DNA of 64,000 bases from Nilaparvata lugens (taxonomy: Eukaryota > Arthropoda > Insecta > Hemiptera > Delphacidae), in contig NC_052510.1 in the NCBI RefSeq assembly GCF_014356525.2, forward strand, positions 52,342,619 through 52,406,618, written 5' to 3'. The stretch's first letter is position 1. Every line of letters starts with the position of its first letter. Positions 1 through 12,942 of this stretch are shown one piece after another. A program made the translations under genes and the position numbers. The notes beneath the pieces were generated by a model. The model was not told the origin of the DNA, did not search any database, and saw nothing but the letters and a program-made list of their open reading frames with translations.

Positions 1-1060
1 GCGAAGCGAGCCTGACGGCTAGTTATAATATAAGCGACTACTTGTTTGTCTCTGACAGTACAGAGTTATTCAGTAGCTACTGAGAATGTAATTACTGTCT
101 TTTGTTTATCATTCTTCCATTCTTTCAACAACTCTTTATGATCTCGTTTATTGATCATTCGTGGTCATTCGTATTTACTCATTGTACTACACGTCTGTTG
201 GCGTATTTGTTACAGAATACACTTTATCCCTTTTTATTTTCTCAATTATTCTTCTTTGTCTTCAATCAATCAATCTCTTTATTCAAGACATACAATGTAT
301 ATTGTACATGAATGCGTCATTGCATCACACAATATTTCTAATTCTTTAAAATAAACTAGAAAGATAGAAAGTAACACAACAAAAGAGAAACAATAACAAT
401 CAAGGTAGGTACTGTATACATAATTCCCCCGATAAAATACTTCAAAACTATCTTCGTCTCTTCCAGCGTTTTGCCAATACCTACTATTACTTAAATAATA
501 TTGAATTAAATTGAAACTATTGAATAATAGTAGGTATTGGTTTTGCTCATGACTGCATGATTATCTCACATTATTATCCTTTTCGGAACTCTTTTTTCAT
601 TGTACATTCTCCTCCTAGAATTTCTCGTTCACGCTCTTGTCAACTTACTCGTTTTCCCATATACACTACATGAACTTTACATGGTTTGTCATTGAGTAAC
701 TTCTTCATCATAATGAGTTTTCTTACTTAGTAGACTTCCACATAAATCTTCTTCATTTTTCAAACTACTTGGATCTCATTATCTTCATTTTAACTTGTTC
801 TACAAGTTGTAGCTAGTATTAGATCCTTCGAATCCTCTAGCAATTCTAAATGTTATTCTACATCAGATTTTATCCCCATTCATCCATATTGATAATTTAT
901 GAATCTTTCATCCTCAACCTCATTCTCTGAAGCTCAATTTGTTTTCTTATATACAATCTTCTATTTATTCTATTTTACACTATACATTTTATTCAATCTA
1001 TTCTATTTATTCTGTTTTATTTAATTTCTGATTATTTAATATTCAATCAACATTTCTAAT
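1..1060. other. Gene-free AT-rich leader with one short hairpin
   Basis: No coding region is supported. The first 22 bases match the inverted arm found in the GAGT-tailed repeats at 1402, 9130 and 53328, so another copy may end at the window edge. A 16-bp perfect inverted repeat (474-489 and 525-540) can form a hairpin with a 35-base loop. The rest is AT-rich sequence with small chance ORFs. Confidence 0.6.
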
Positions 1061-1400
1061 TATTATTAAACGAAAATCCCAATTAAATGCTGTAAATCAC
1101 CCCGAAGGCTTCTGCTACTGCAAATATTGACAACAAGGTGAACAGCTAGATGGAAATTCGATGAACTATTTTGTATAGTATTGCTCATCAAATTGAATGT
1201 TGTAAATCACCCCGAAGGCTTCTGCTACTGCAAATATTGACAACAAGGTGAACAGCTAGATGGAAATTCGATGAACGCTACTATACAAAATAGTTCATCG
1301 AATTTCCATCTAGCTGTTCACCCTGTTATCAATATTTGCAGTAGCATAATTCTTCGGGGTGATTTACAGCATTTAATTGGGATTTTCGTTTTATAATAAT
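1061..1400. mobile_element. Foldback/MITE element with 120-bp inverted arms and internal duplication
   Basis: Left arm 1061-1180 and right arm 1279-1400 are near-perfect inverted complements, starting ATTATTAAACGAAAATCCC and ending in its complement. A 76-bp stretch of the left arm (1091-1166) is repeated directly at 1201-1276, so the loop itself holds a second partial left arm. There is no coding capacity. A shorter member of the same family lies at 28303-28437 inside an AARS2 intron. It is probably a non-autonomous DNA transposon; the superfamily is not determined. Confidence 0.85.
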
Positions 1401-1401
1401 T

Positions 1402-2074
1402 ACTAGCCGTCAGGCTCGCTTCGCTCGCCATATACGTCTAGCCAGGGGGCGGAGCCCCCTGGACCCCCGACTGGATCGTCCAAGGATGAGATCAGCAGGC
1501 TCGCTTCGCTCGCCTGCATTTTTCATTTGAGCATTTTTATCATATGTTAGGACAATCCAGTCGGGGGTCCAGACTAAACGTCTGGTTAACCGGATATTGC
1601 GACCGAAGCGAGCCTGACGGCTAGTAATATAATACTCCCAGGATTGAAGTAGCAGTGCCCAATCTATTTTTCCGCGATAAATGCATTTAAATCTTCAACT
1701 TGGTGCCAACCTAACAAAGTCAACTCAACTTAATGCCAACCTGACAAAATTATTAATTTAGTTGCCAGTTAACAACTGTTTCGAAGAGGTACTCTATTCA
1801 GATTATAGTTCCATAGTAACATATGAAATGGAAATTTCAATTATAATTAAGAGATTGGGAGAAGAAGAATATACATGCTAAAAGACGAACTCTAAACCCT
1901 TAAAAACAACCCTTAGAGTTAAAATATTGCCAAAAGATTTCTTAGTGCGCATCTAAAGGGCCAACTGAACATACCTACCAAATTTGAACGTTTTTGGTCC
2001 GGTAGATTTTTAGTTCTGCGAGTGAGTGAGTGAGTGAGTGAGTGCCATTTCGCTTTTATATATATATATATAGA
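1402..2074 (+). mobile_element. GAGT-tailed interspersed element, copy 1
   Basis: The head (1402-1625) is bounded by an inverted repeat (ACTAGCCGTCAGGCTCGCTT and its complement) and holds further inner palindromes. An AT-rich body follows, then a GAGT microsatellite (about 2020-2043), then a TTCGCTTTTATATATA terminus. Copies 2 (9130-9833) and 3 (53328-53976) share this layout throughout. There is no intact ORF. The microsatellite near the 3' end and the lack of clear target-site duplication recall Helentron-associated (HINE) elements, which is inference. It sits directly beside the foldback element at 1061-1400. Confidence 0.8.
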
Positions 2075-4459
2075 TTCATTAATTAGCATTTGAACAGACT
2101 TCTAATTTATTTCCATCTGTATAAATTTCTATTTATTCCTTATTATAAAACATACAGTGTATGATTATCATGTTGAATTTCTTCGTCTATTATCATCATC
2201 AAATCAAATAACTTTCATTGACCAAAACAAAGCATTATAAACAACTTACAATATTCATCCAAAATTTCAGATAATAATTATTACATGTATCATCATTCTA
2301 CATCTTGAATATTGTGCAATCACCTATAATCCTATCCGTTAAGTTATTCCTCGATCACCTCGTAATAAAATATATCATTTCAATCAACTCAATAAAATAC
2401 TCGGGACCAAAAATATTTAAATCTCCTGTTCTTATGTGACAATCAGCATGGAAATAAATAATTGGATCGCAAAATAGATTCTTTTTCGAAAGCAGACTAC
2501 TGCTGCTATAAACTTTGATGGACTTCTATATTGTTCTCTTGCAAGGCGGGAAGTGACACTAACTTGTAGTACTTGACAGAAGCCTACAGACTAGAATGCA
2601 ATCGAGGAGTAATACACAGCACGCTTAGGCTATTATCAGGCTTTCGTGCTCTTTACGAGCTTTGTTGCTCATGTTTGAACTCCTGTCTGAGACTTTGAAA
2701 AATCAACGATCACCATCGATGGACCCACTCTCAAACTTGATTCAGAGAAAAATTGAAATGTAGTACAGATGAAGAACTTATACAGTTTTATCAAATTGCT
2801 AATCAATATATAACAGGTCATCGATAACAGCCTAGGTCATCTAATCGATTCAATAACATGTGATGAGTCTTTACTCTGATATTCTCTCTCTTTGGTTAAC
2901 ATTTGGTGAATTATGAAGGGATAGGAGAAAGGAATAACTTAATAAATAATAATAAGGAATGATATGGGATTGGTAGAGCATGGAAATGAAGAGGTGAAGA
3001 GTTAAAGAATATTTAGTTGTGAGAGAATAGAAATTAAAGTGAACCAAGAAGTATTAGGAGTAAGAGAGAAGAGATCAATTGCAGAAAAAAATATATGCGA
3101 GACAAAAATGAGAAAAGCCTTGAAGAAGGTTGAAGCATAAAATGAGAAAGAGTGGAGAAGAAGCAGTAAAGACAGGATATAATATAAGAAATAAAGATGG
3201 TGGGGAATCTCTGAAGAAGGTTTCGAAGAAAACTTCAGGTGACTGAGAGAAGGATAAGGTTGGAAAGTGAAAGAAAACTCTGTGAGAAAAATGATAAAAA
3301 TGTCATTTCATTTCTATCAAACTCTGCAAGTACGGTACAGTTCAGTGTCTTCCTTGAATCACTTATAAAGGTTGCCAACCACAAATTGAATCTTGCACAA
3401 TATAAATACATACTACTGCATGGTTTAGTATTGAGGTGAACGTTGCATGTGATACATGTATGTCTTGAACCCTTATCCACTTGGAGCTTTCCACTCAAGA
3501 ATCCAAAGAGCTAGAATAATTTGACAAGTCCACCCACAAACTCGTTGACTTGCGTCTAATACTGTATGGATTTCAAATTGGCTGGACAATATTCCTTATT
3601 TGCATCCAGTATTTGGATAGTAAGGGAAATGTTATGATATGCACCCGATTCAATCTATCTCTGACCTGAAACGAAATTAATTTGTCTGGGAAACATTCAA
3701 TATTACATTTGATTCAGTTATCTTGTATCTTGAATATCTTTCATGATACACATACAGTCCATTTTGAAGTATGATCAGAAAACCTCTTTCCTGTAACCTA
3801 TAATCTATAGAATCTGTAATATTCAATCTTATTTGTATAAACTGTGATATTGGAGTCATTAGACCAAAAGAGATCATTTCAAATCTCAATAGGTAAATCA
3901 ATATAAATAAAAATCGAGTCTCAAATTTTGACATTCAATAACTTTTTTATGTGTGCACCGAATTCGATGATTTTTGTTCAGTTGTTTCGTTATGTTCAGG
4001 ACCAGGTTATGGCCTATAAAATTTATAATCCGACTTCAGGACTCTTTACTACGGTCCTTCAAAGTTTACATGTAATCCTTATGGGAGAAGATTTGTGAGC
4101 TAGCAACACACAGTAATAAAAATCAGCTGTTATAATCATTGCGTCATACAACAGCCGTTGGTAGATAGTAGACAAGAAGGTGTGCTGCTCCATAACCGCC
4201 CATGTATTTTATTCTAAACGCTCCGACTAAAAACAAAATGACTGTTCTGTGTGTAACAATCCAGTAGTGCGGCCTCAGGTTAAAAACTTACATGCTCTAA
4301 AGACATTGCTTTGTTTCGAATAATTGTGCTGTCTTCGGTGTTCAGAATTAATTTATTTTTAGTAAATTATTTATTTTGCAGTTGGAAAATTATCTATATG
4401 AATGAAATGCCACATTGTGACTCTTCAGGTGTGGAGGAGGAGGATGACAAACTTCATCC
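2075..4459. other. No gene seen; includes a purine-rich tract
   Basis: No exon or RNA gene is supported. The sequence just after 2075 resembles the flank of the foldback copy at 28437, so the GAGT element may have jumped into a larger repeat. Bases of about 2898-3240 are strongly G+A rich on the plus strand. Small ORFs at 3235-3498 and 3677-3934 look like chance. Confidence 0.5.
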
Positions 4460-4526
4460 AGCTAAAGTTTGTCATGAGATGCATTAAACTATTTGGCGGT
4501 ACGGAGTTCGCCGGGCCAGCTAGTAC
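4460..4526 (-). mobile_element. Truncated end of an interspersed repeat (family also at 25718)
   Basis: The reverse complement of the last ~30 bases begins ACTAGCTGGCCCGGCGAACT. That matches the head of the longer element at 25718-26183, which begins ACTAGCTTACCCGGAGAACT. Only the terminus is recognisable here. An open 29-codon stretch just before it (4411-4487) is not recognised. Confidence 0.55.
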
Positions 4527-4739
4527 TAAAATAGTTTTGTGGATATAGTAAATCCTTCAATGAATGCTGTTGTATCAAATAGTGGCAAGGTGAAACCATG
4601 CATAAGATCTTCACTTCAATGGACGCATTAACGTTTATTATCGTCTAGGATAGTATTATTTCAGGTTTTCAAATGAAGGTCTACCAGGTTATTATATAGA
4701 ACGTTCCTTGAATAAGGTTTCTTGATTGAAGCATCTCTA

Positions 4740-4815
4740 ACAATAATTATTAGATGATGATATCTTTAATATTTATTATTGGATGATGATATCTCTAATA
4801 ATTATAATTAGATGA
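4740..4815. repeat. Short AT-rich tandem duplication
   Basis: Two adjacent, slightly diverged ~39-bp units, each containing GGATGATGATATCT or AGATGATGATATCT followed by AATAATTAT-like sequence. Confidence 0.5.
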
Positions 4816-5834
4816 TAAGTGTTATACTTTAAAGGATTATAATACTTTAGGTTTCTGTAACTTAAGGGAACTCATACGACCGATAGTTCATCATGCATTT
4901 CAAAATTCTGTTCTAGGTGAACATTATTACTCCACTATTTAAGGTGGATTCCGAATCAAACTTTCAGTTGGAAAATGAACTATCCTAGCCGAGATCCAAG
5001 CACACAGACGTGAGGCTTAAAATCACACTAAAACTCAGCAATCGATTAAACGAGCAACATTTCTCTTTCCAATTTCAAACAATTCGAATAACAGTTATGC
5101 ATTACTGGTGACTTTTGTAAAGAATGAACGTCACATTTTCACAGTAGTAAGCACGTAGAAAAAAGACGATTCACGGTTTGGTTGATGAGATCAAAGTCTG
5201 CACTTCACTGTATTCAAAGAAACTCGTCTCAACTGAGAAGATTTTCTCTGGTTGGCAACGAGGAAAATTCTCGTTCCAAGTACTGAATGAGATCGGAAAG
5301 AATTTCAAAAGCGATATATATTCATTGTTGAAAAATGCATTTATTCCAGTGCTTTGTACTCCCTCGCATAGGCTTGCTCTTTCGCATGGATAATGCTATA
5401 AGCCATGATACCGATATGAAAAGCTTCGAAATCCTATATCAGACTCATGCAATCCCATTCAGACAAATTTTTATTCGCATTTACGAGGCTTTGAAATCGA
5501 TGCGTCATTTCTCTTTGTTTCTACATATATATTTTATGCTACCTATCCTACTAAATGTAGTAAGAAGATATCGATTCCAATATTTCCCAAGCTGCCAATT
5601 TCCCAACTAATGATGTTCTCCCAACTTGTTTCTAATCTCCCATTTGAGAAATTCTATCAAACAATAATCAATCTACTATCCACAATAGATTACACTACTG
5701 ATAGGACTCCATTTCGCAGCTCATGGAATCCATCCATAGTTTTGTAGCCTACGTTTCAGTCGTTGTTTCAACAGTGAGATAATAATCAGTAACAAGAAAT
5801 TGCAGTTGACTAGGTATTCAAAGGCTTTTCTTAC

Positions 5835-6048
5835 CTTGCTGGCCAGAGAGAGTTCGGTGTGGTCCAAGTTCTAAGCGGATCAAATACACTGAAGACTGAT
5901 CGAACTGTACAACAAAGTACAAGAAATAGGCCGTGAAGTAGTTTTCTGAATGATCTGACGCAAAAGTAGGCCTGTACAGTATGGATAGAAGAAGAAATGC
6001 TTTAGAACCAAACCCAGCTATATTCACTTGCAAAACATCAATAATACA
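5835..6048 (-). other. Unassigned candidate exon
   Basis: The minus strand is open here (residues include LIRLELGPHRTLSGQQ) and ends at a consensus donor (CAAG|GTAAGA, GT at 5833-5834). Possible acceptors are TGTTTACAG (exon from 6048) or GTTGTACAG (exon from 5904). I do not recognise the peptide and there are no neighbouring exons to join, so it may be chance or a non-coding exon. Confidence 0.2.
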
Positions 6049-6099
6049 CTGTAAACATTCACGAGAAATGACTTCCGTTTCCGGTATCAAACATCAAAG

Positions 6100-7800
6100 A
6101 GAATGGGCTTAATAGAACATGAGTGAAAGTTTGCGCTACTACATACTAGAATGAATTTAAAGGTAGCTTCTCCTCATTGTTTATCTCAATGCACTAACAA
6201 TATTTCTATCTTTCGCGAACAGGAACACCCCATATCCTTTGAGTTTTAGTACTGATCATACTTAATTCTTATCAAAATCATAATTGATTCTTAATTCTTA
6301 ACTGATTCATACTTAATATTCATCGGACATCTCTTTCAAACACATTCGAATATGTCCAAGGCCCATTTATGCTCAATCTCGGTTCACATAGATCAGTTGT
6401 TGATTTAAACCCGGAATGAAACACATTTTAATGGAAGCAGCCATTATCAATTTATTACATTCGAGACAGAACCATTATTTCACTTCCAATCTGTAGGACA
6501 TTACACAACATTTATGTGAGTCAAGTTGAAGATCAATTTATGGTCATTGCGCTTTGCGATATTCTCTAAAATATTTCTCTCTCAATTCAAGTTTGAAACT
6601 ATGAATCCAGCTCAATAGTCTATTATTTAGAGTATTTTACAATACAGTAGTTTTTCATCTGACAATACGATTTTAATCTGATGACGATTCCAGAACATAA
6701 GATATTCGAGTTCAATCACATTTCAAAGGAATAATGGTGATGATTATGTCATTGAATAATCGATGTCCTTTTTCAACTTCTCTACTAATTATAACGTCTG
6801 AGAGTCTCGTAATAATTGTTTTCCGCTCAAATACAATAATTAGTTTGATAAGAAAAGACGGTAGACACAGTGAGAAAGAAGCGAGCAATTAGATGCCAAA
6901 TTCGTGAGATACCTGAATCCAGGAATTAGCAGCATCAAGGAGATTGGCTGGATGTTTGATAAAACGAAAAACACTCGAGTGATAATTATAGGTTGGAGCT
7001 GGGGACAAGTAACTTTCCAAAAAAATGTGCTAATTATGGAGTTGTTGTAATACAGAACCGTTAAAAACGCACTAGACTGTAGAAAAAATCACTGTTTGAG
7101 CGACTGAATATTTCTCATCAGGAATCAATTTGTGAAGATGTATTTTATGTAACTCTAATTTCATGAACAGTCTTTATTAGAATGCCAGAAGTGGAAATCG
7201 CTGCATTTATCTCTTTAGAGCGATGATTTTAGATATTATTTTTTACATGAAAGGAATAGATCGAGAGCTACTGAAATCTATTTAGAGACAGCTTCCATCG
7301 AGAAGAAATTAAAATATTGCACAACTCATGCAAGAAAACTGAGTAGGTAGAGTAAGGTGGAGCTAGAGGCGAAGCCATGTAAGTTATACGATTCTTATTC
7401 CATCTCATTCCAAAAAAGCCATGATTGAAAATTGAAATTAATAAATGACCTTACAGAGGATGATAAATTATACGATTACAATCATTGAATAGAGCCCGGA
7501 GCATAGTTTTTTTTAAATTAATTATTCCAAAACCCAAAGCCTTTTTACGACCACGGAAATCTCAAACCTAGACCACTCCAGTTATAAAACTCTCTCCCGT
7601 CAGAAAAGAGATTTTCATACTATTTTTAGTGATTTACTAATTACCATTTTCTCTGGCTACTTAATTATAAAATTATGGAGTCGATACCCTATCTCATCTT
7701 CATGAAAACCAAATTATATACTCCTCTCTGTTGATCAATAGGTTATTTCAATATTCGTTTCTTTGTAATTTTCAAGTAATAATATTATATAGCCTAGTAT
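6100..7800. other. No feature seen
   Basis: AT-rich sequence on both strands without recognisable exon, RNA gene or repeat structure. Confidence 0.4.
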
Positions 7801-7807
7801 TAGAAAT

Positions 7808-7990
7808 AATAATATCGAGTGACCTGGGCTGGCTCAGGTCTGGTGGCAGAGTTTTCAGGTCGCATATAATCTATTTCAGGGCCTCTGACATGATTTAACG
7901 ACTGCTATTGAGGCAGCCGGGACCGACGGCTTGACGTGTCCATCCGAAACACGGGAGTGGCCCGAGAAAAATATCTTGCCCGGGATGAGA
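7808..7990. repeat. Interspersed repeat fragment shared with 39628-39720
   Basis: The first ~90 bases (GACCTGGGCTGGCTCAGGTC onward) recur at 39628-39720 with a few changes. Here they continue into a GC-richer segment (GACGGCTTGACGTGTCCATC) absent from the other copy. No coding capacity; element type unknown. Confidence 0.6.
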
Positions 7991-9129
7991 TTCTGAATTA
8001 TAAAGCCAGCATCCATCAACTGAACAGAACTAACCGATCAAATAAACTTCAGATTTAAGAAGTGCTTGTCTCAGAATTCATCCTTGTATCTGATCATCCA
8101 TATCAGATGAATGAGGTCCTTTTCAAATTGGTATATAATCGTTCAGCGATTATTGACCAGAAACAATTGTTTTTAATCACTTTCCAGAAGTTTTGACCCT
8201 TGTAAAATTCATGTAGTTTCATCTCTTATAGTGATTGTATCTAATGATGGTGTTCTATTATATTGAGCGAGCATTTTATGTATATATGTATTTATTTATG
8301 TATGTCCAACGGATCTCGAAAACGGCTCTAACGATTTTCACGAAATTTGGAACATACTAGGTTTATGATATAAAAATTCGATTGCACATGGTCTCATTCC
8401 CGGGAAAACTCGCTGAATTTTGAAGAGTTATATCAATAATCAATACCAGATCTACTTGGCAATAACTTCATTCTCATGCTAGTTTGAATTCCTAGAAATT
8501 CAAAAATTGTGGGTGGGACAGACCGTTCAGAGATAAAAGCCCGCCCCCAGACCAATATTGCATTCGGATACACGTTTGAAAAATAAAGAATTACACAGCT
8601 TACACAGCAGGAAAACAATATTGACATCTAAAAAGCGTTCAACACTTTGTTTTACCGGCTTTTATTTCGAACAATACTTGGATCATAAATCATTGGCTTC
8701 GAATTCGACGGTTCTACGAAATGGAATTACAATAAAAATGTTCTTTGGTTACCGAGAAATGATGGAAACACAAACAAGTACAGAAAGGCCACGCAGGTTG
8801 AACACTCTCTTAATGTTATGGAGAGTAAATAGACTACATTTTCAATAACTGTTCTTAGAAATCAAATTAATTCTAGAAATTTTGATGTGGAATAATGTTT
8901 CCCTCCCATCATTTTTGACAATCATTGTAATTTATTTATTGGAGTATCTCTTCCTATCTCAGTTTATCACGTATTTTTAAAAATTGCATATAATATAAGA
9001 TTATAACTAATCATAGTTTCTCTTTTGAATAATCAATGAAACAGGATGTGGCTTTTCATGTTGAGACTGGCGATTTGTTCTTATCTAGTGATCATATTAA
9101 ACAAGATTCAATTTCCTTTTATAGATAAT
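7991..9129. other. No gene seen
   Basis: Bases 8280-8440 (CCAACGGATCTCGAAAACGG and following) look like a decayed repeat terminus. Small ORFs at 8433-8627 and 8558-8848 overlap on opposite strands and match nothing I know. Confidence 0.4.
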
Positions 9130-9833
9130 ACTAGCCATCAGGCTCGCTTCGCTCGCCATATCCGTCTAGCCAGGGGGCTCCGCCCCCTGGACCCCCGACT
9201 GGATCGTCCAAGAATGAGATCAGCAGGCTCGCTTCGCTCGCCTGCATTTTTCATTTGAGCATTTTTATCATATTGTAGAGCAATCCAATCGGGGGTCCAG
9301 ACTAAACGTCTGGCTAAACGGATATGGCAAGCGAAGCGAGCCTGACGGCTAGTAATATAATATTCCCAGGATTGAAGTAGCAGTGCCCAATCAATTTTTC
9401 CGCGATAAACGCATTTAGATCTTCAACTTGGTGCCAACCTAATATAGTCAACTCAACTTAATGCCAACCTGACAAAATTATTAATTTAGTTGCCAGTTAA
9501 CAACTGTTTCGAAGAGGTACTCTATCTAGATTATAGTTCTATAGTAACATATGATATGGAAATTTCAATTATAATTAAGAGATTGGGAGAAGAAGAATAT
9601 ACATGCCAAAAGACGAATTTTAAACCCTTAAAAACAACCCTTAGAGTTAAAATATTGCCAAAAGATTTCTTAGTGCGCCTCTAAAGGGCCAACTGAACAT
9701 ACCTACCAAATTTGAACGTTTTTGGTCCGGTAGATTTTTAGTTATGCGAGTGAGTGAGTGAGTGAGTGAGTGAGTGAGTGAGTGAGTCAGTCAGTCAGTG
9801 AGTGAGTGCCATTTCGCTTTTATATATATAGAT
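9130..9833 (+). mobile_element. GAGT-tailed interspersed element, copy 2
   Basis: Same layout as the copy at 1402-2074: palindromic GC-rich head (9130-9353), AT-rich body, a longer GAGT/CAGT microsatellite (about 9750-9807) and a TATATATAGAT end. A 64-codon ORF at 9490-9684 is open here, but a CAA-to-TAA change closes it in copies 1 and 3, so it is not taken as a gene. Confidence 0.8.
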
Positions 9834-12654
9834 TCCCAAAGCTAACCAACAGAGTTTGGAGCAACTGTATTGCTCTTCTCCAAAAGTATACTAATTTGAT
9901 ACTTTCTATCAATTTTACTTAATGGTTTAAATTGATCCCGAAACTTGGAAATTTTATTTCAAGTTCTAACACACGCACACATGCAGTTAAACACACTCAA
10001 TGCACTATTCCTCCATTACTCCATCAATCCATTACTCCGACTCTATAAGCGTTCTGAACCTGTATCGAAAATATAAATATAGGGTATGAACCAAAAGTTA
10101 TTTTAAAATTAAATTCAAAAAAATACAATTCATGCCATCAATAAACATTCTATATTAGCACCCGCATCATCCCTTGAGGGTTTTATACATATTTTGAGAT
10201 CATCTGAATTGGATTGAGAGGGAGACATTGAACTTTTTTTTCGATAAAGCTAATCGCCTCTAGTGAAAGTTGAAAAAGTTTCAACTTGGAAGTTTTCTGT
10301 TTAGCACTTGGTTAATGCAATTAATGCCTGCTTTCTCTCAACCTCCCCACTTCCATCACCAACCCACCCAGGTTTCAATCTGGATTAGCTTTGCTCTTTT
10401 CTAATTATCGATTTCGAGTTTTACAATCAGCTCGTGTTACAAATTCAATAGAAAGTTTGGGCTTCATTATTTTGAAGTTTGACACCAGCAACTCAGCCCA
10501 CCTGGTCACTGATTATCTATAATTGAGGCGAGTGCTATTATAATGTTCAGCAGCTAGTGCATGCACTCTGCATCAATTGACGATTCATTTATTTTCATTT
10601 TGTTTAATCCAATTAATGTATTTTCATTTGTATATTTTTTCATTCTACACTGCATTGATGTACTGTTTGTATCTATTGTACTGTGCTATTGTATTGATAT
10701 GGGTTTTTAAAGAGACTCATATCAAACAAGAGAAAATTATAAATTTTTGGTATCTGGCTGTCGACGTTTCATTTAGATTCAATTAAAATAGCTGGATTCA
10801 GCTACAGATTCAAGCTTCTCAATACATCCAATGTTCCCACCTTCTCTATTTATTCTGGAGAGAGACTTGATGGGAGAAAATATGTCAGACATAAGTGTAT
10901 CTATCATCAGCAGTCATTCATAACCAAAACAGGGGGAAATGATTGAAAATTTTTATTTTTCCAAACCCCTATTTTTTTGGTATTGTATCATAACATTTCT
11001 CATACCACCCTGTCATTCAAAGCTATGATTAAAGACTGATAATAAACCCCTGACAATTAATTAGAAGGTGATCGTCTTTTTGTGAAGCAAGTTTAATTTG
11101 AACGAAACTAACCACGTTGAAAAGTCGAAAAATGTGCTCCAATACCAACAATCTACATCCAATCAAATAAATATTTCAATAACGATTGAAGGTCAAGATT
11201 GAGAAATCAGGTTTCGGAAAATGTTTGTATTGTGAAGAATTGTTTCAATCTGGCATTGTTCCTCTCGGCCATTAGTTGAAGGAAAAGATTTGTTGTTACC
11301 TTGGACCAAGGAGGCCCTTCATTTGTGCACAGCCAGCCATCTCTTGGGAAATAATATGTTCTAGCACTAAGCAATCCAGCTCTTCAGATCTCGACGGAAA
11401 ACTCAATTTTTCAAGTACCGTAGGCGCGATCTTGCTCTAGTTTTCTAGAGGAGTTTATCTGTATTATTTTCCTCATTTATTAATTCCTATAATATTAAAT
11501 TGTTGAAAGAATTTGTGATGGGGATTGAATGAAGGTCTATATTACTGTATTATGGAAAAGATTCATGTATGTTGAATAGACTATAGTCACAGGCTGATTG
11601 AAAATAGTTATTTTCCATTCTTCCAAAAATTACCATATCTTCGGCTTGCACCAATCGAGATCAGTCTCAATCTGGGATCAGGATAATTCTAAATAGGATC
11701 TGCTGTGTCGAAATCCTGGTTGACGCAACCCAGCATGAATCTTCCAAAAGACTAACTTCAATTTCTCACCCAATGAATTTTCAAAGCTTCACAGGCTACG
11801 AGGAAGATATAGGTTCCCTATTAATTTTTCTGTTCTCCTGTGGATTTTTTTTTTAAATTCCAGCTGGCATATTTGGTTTAACAGTGAAGTATTAAGAAAA
11901 CATTTCCATGGTAGATTAAAGGATGGTATAGTACACTATCTTGGGTCTTCTAGTCTATACCCCTCCAGAGCTCTAGTTGCATCCTCAAAACCTACCGATG
12001 GGCCAAAAAAAGAATTTAGCTGTGATTAGAGACATAATTAACTGTGATACCACATCTGCAATGAACATCATATTGACTTTCTTGTCTTACATTAACACTA
12101 TTCATTCTTCATTATTATTTCATTCTACGGCTGAAGTATGACAGTCGTAAGGCCCATTGACGGCTTAAATTATATATTCAGGCGGTGGGACCTTCCCGCA
12201 AGGGACTCCCCACCAACAAAAGCCATACGAATCTACTTTTATTTCATTCTTCACTATTCATTATTCACTATTCATTTTTCCAATTGAGAATTTGAGGCAA
12301 TCCCCTTGAGCTACAGAAAGCTACGATCCCCGAAGTTTCTACACTTCGAAAGAATAAAATATAGATCAATGCCACGAAATGCACAAACGAGATGTTTTGT
12401 TTGAATACAATTTGATACAAATATACAGAACAACCTGGAATTCAGATTTACATAATTCACATAGAACAACTTGACGAGATGATTGTTTTTCGGCTAGATC
12501 TCTTAGAAGTGAAAGAATTTGTGTGTCATGAATATGATATGAGGTGAACACTGAAAGAACTCTTACTGTTAGATAAACGTAGGAAACAAGCGATTTCTCT
12601 TGCTGATTTTCCAAGACAGTGACAGTGGCATTTTTATCATACAAGGAACAAAAT
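9834..12654. other. No gene seen
   Basis: AT-rich intergenic sequence. Bases 12165-12240 (GCGGTGGGACCTTCCCGCAA, a small GC hairpin, then AAAGCCATACGAA) resemble a LINE 3' end. Small ORFs at 10577-10786 and 12366-12659 are not recognised. Confidence 0.4.
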
Positions 12655-12942
12655 GTCAAAAGTTGCAGAGGCTGGGAATGGGGATACAGAAATTGGGATT
12701 AGACAAGAGGAAACGAGAAAAGAGTGAAGAGGAGTTGAAATATATTTTTTGAAAAGAAATTCAGCAAAACTGGACTATAAGAATTCACGTGACATACAAT
12801 ATGGTGCTCAAAACATTGAAAAATATTTTCACCATTGACCTATTCTCTGAGAGCTGGTAAGAATGAGGTTTCTTATTTTATTATAATATTATCATTCAAT
12901 TAAAATTATAAAATGATATCATTTACTTCTTGCTGGTAATAG

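Noticed and set aside
9490..9684. 64-codon ORF in a GAGT-tailed element
   Set aside because: The other two copies have a stop at the same place, so coding is not conserved.
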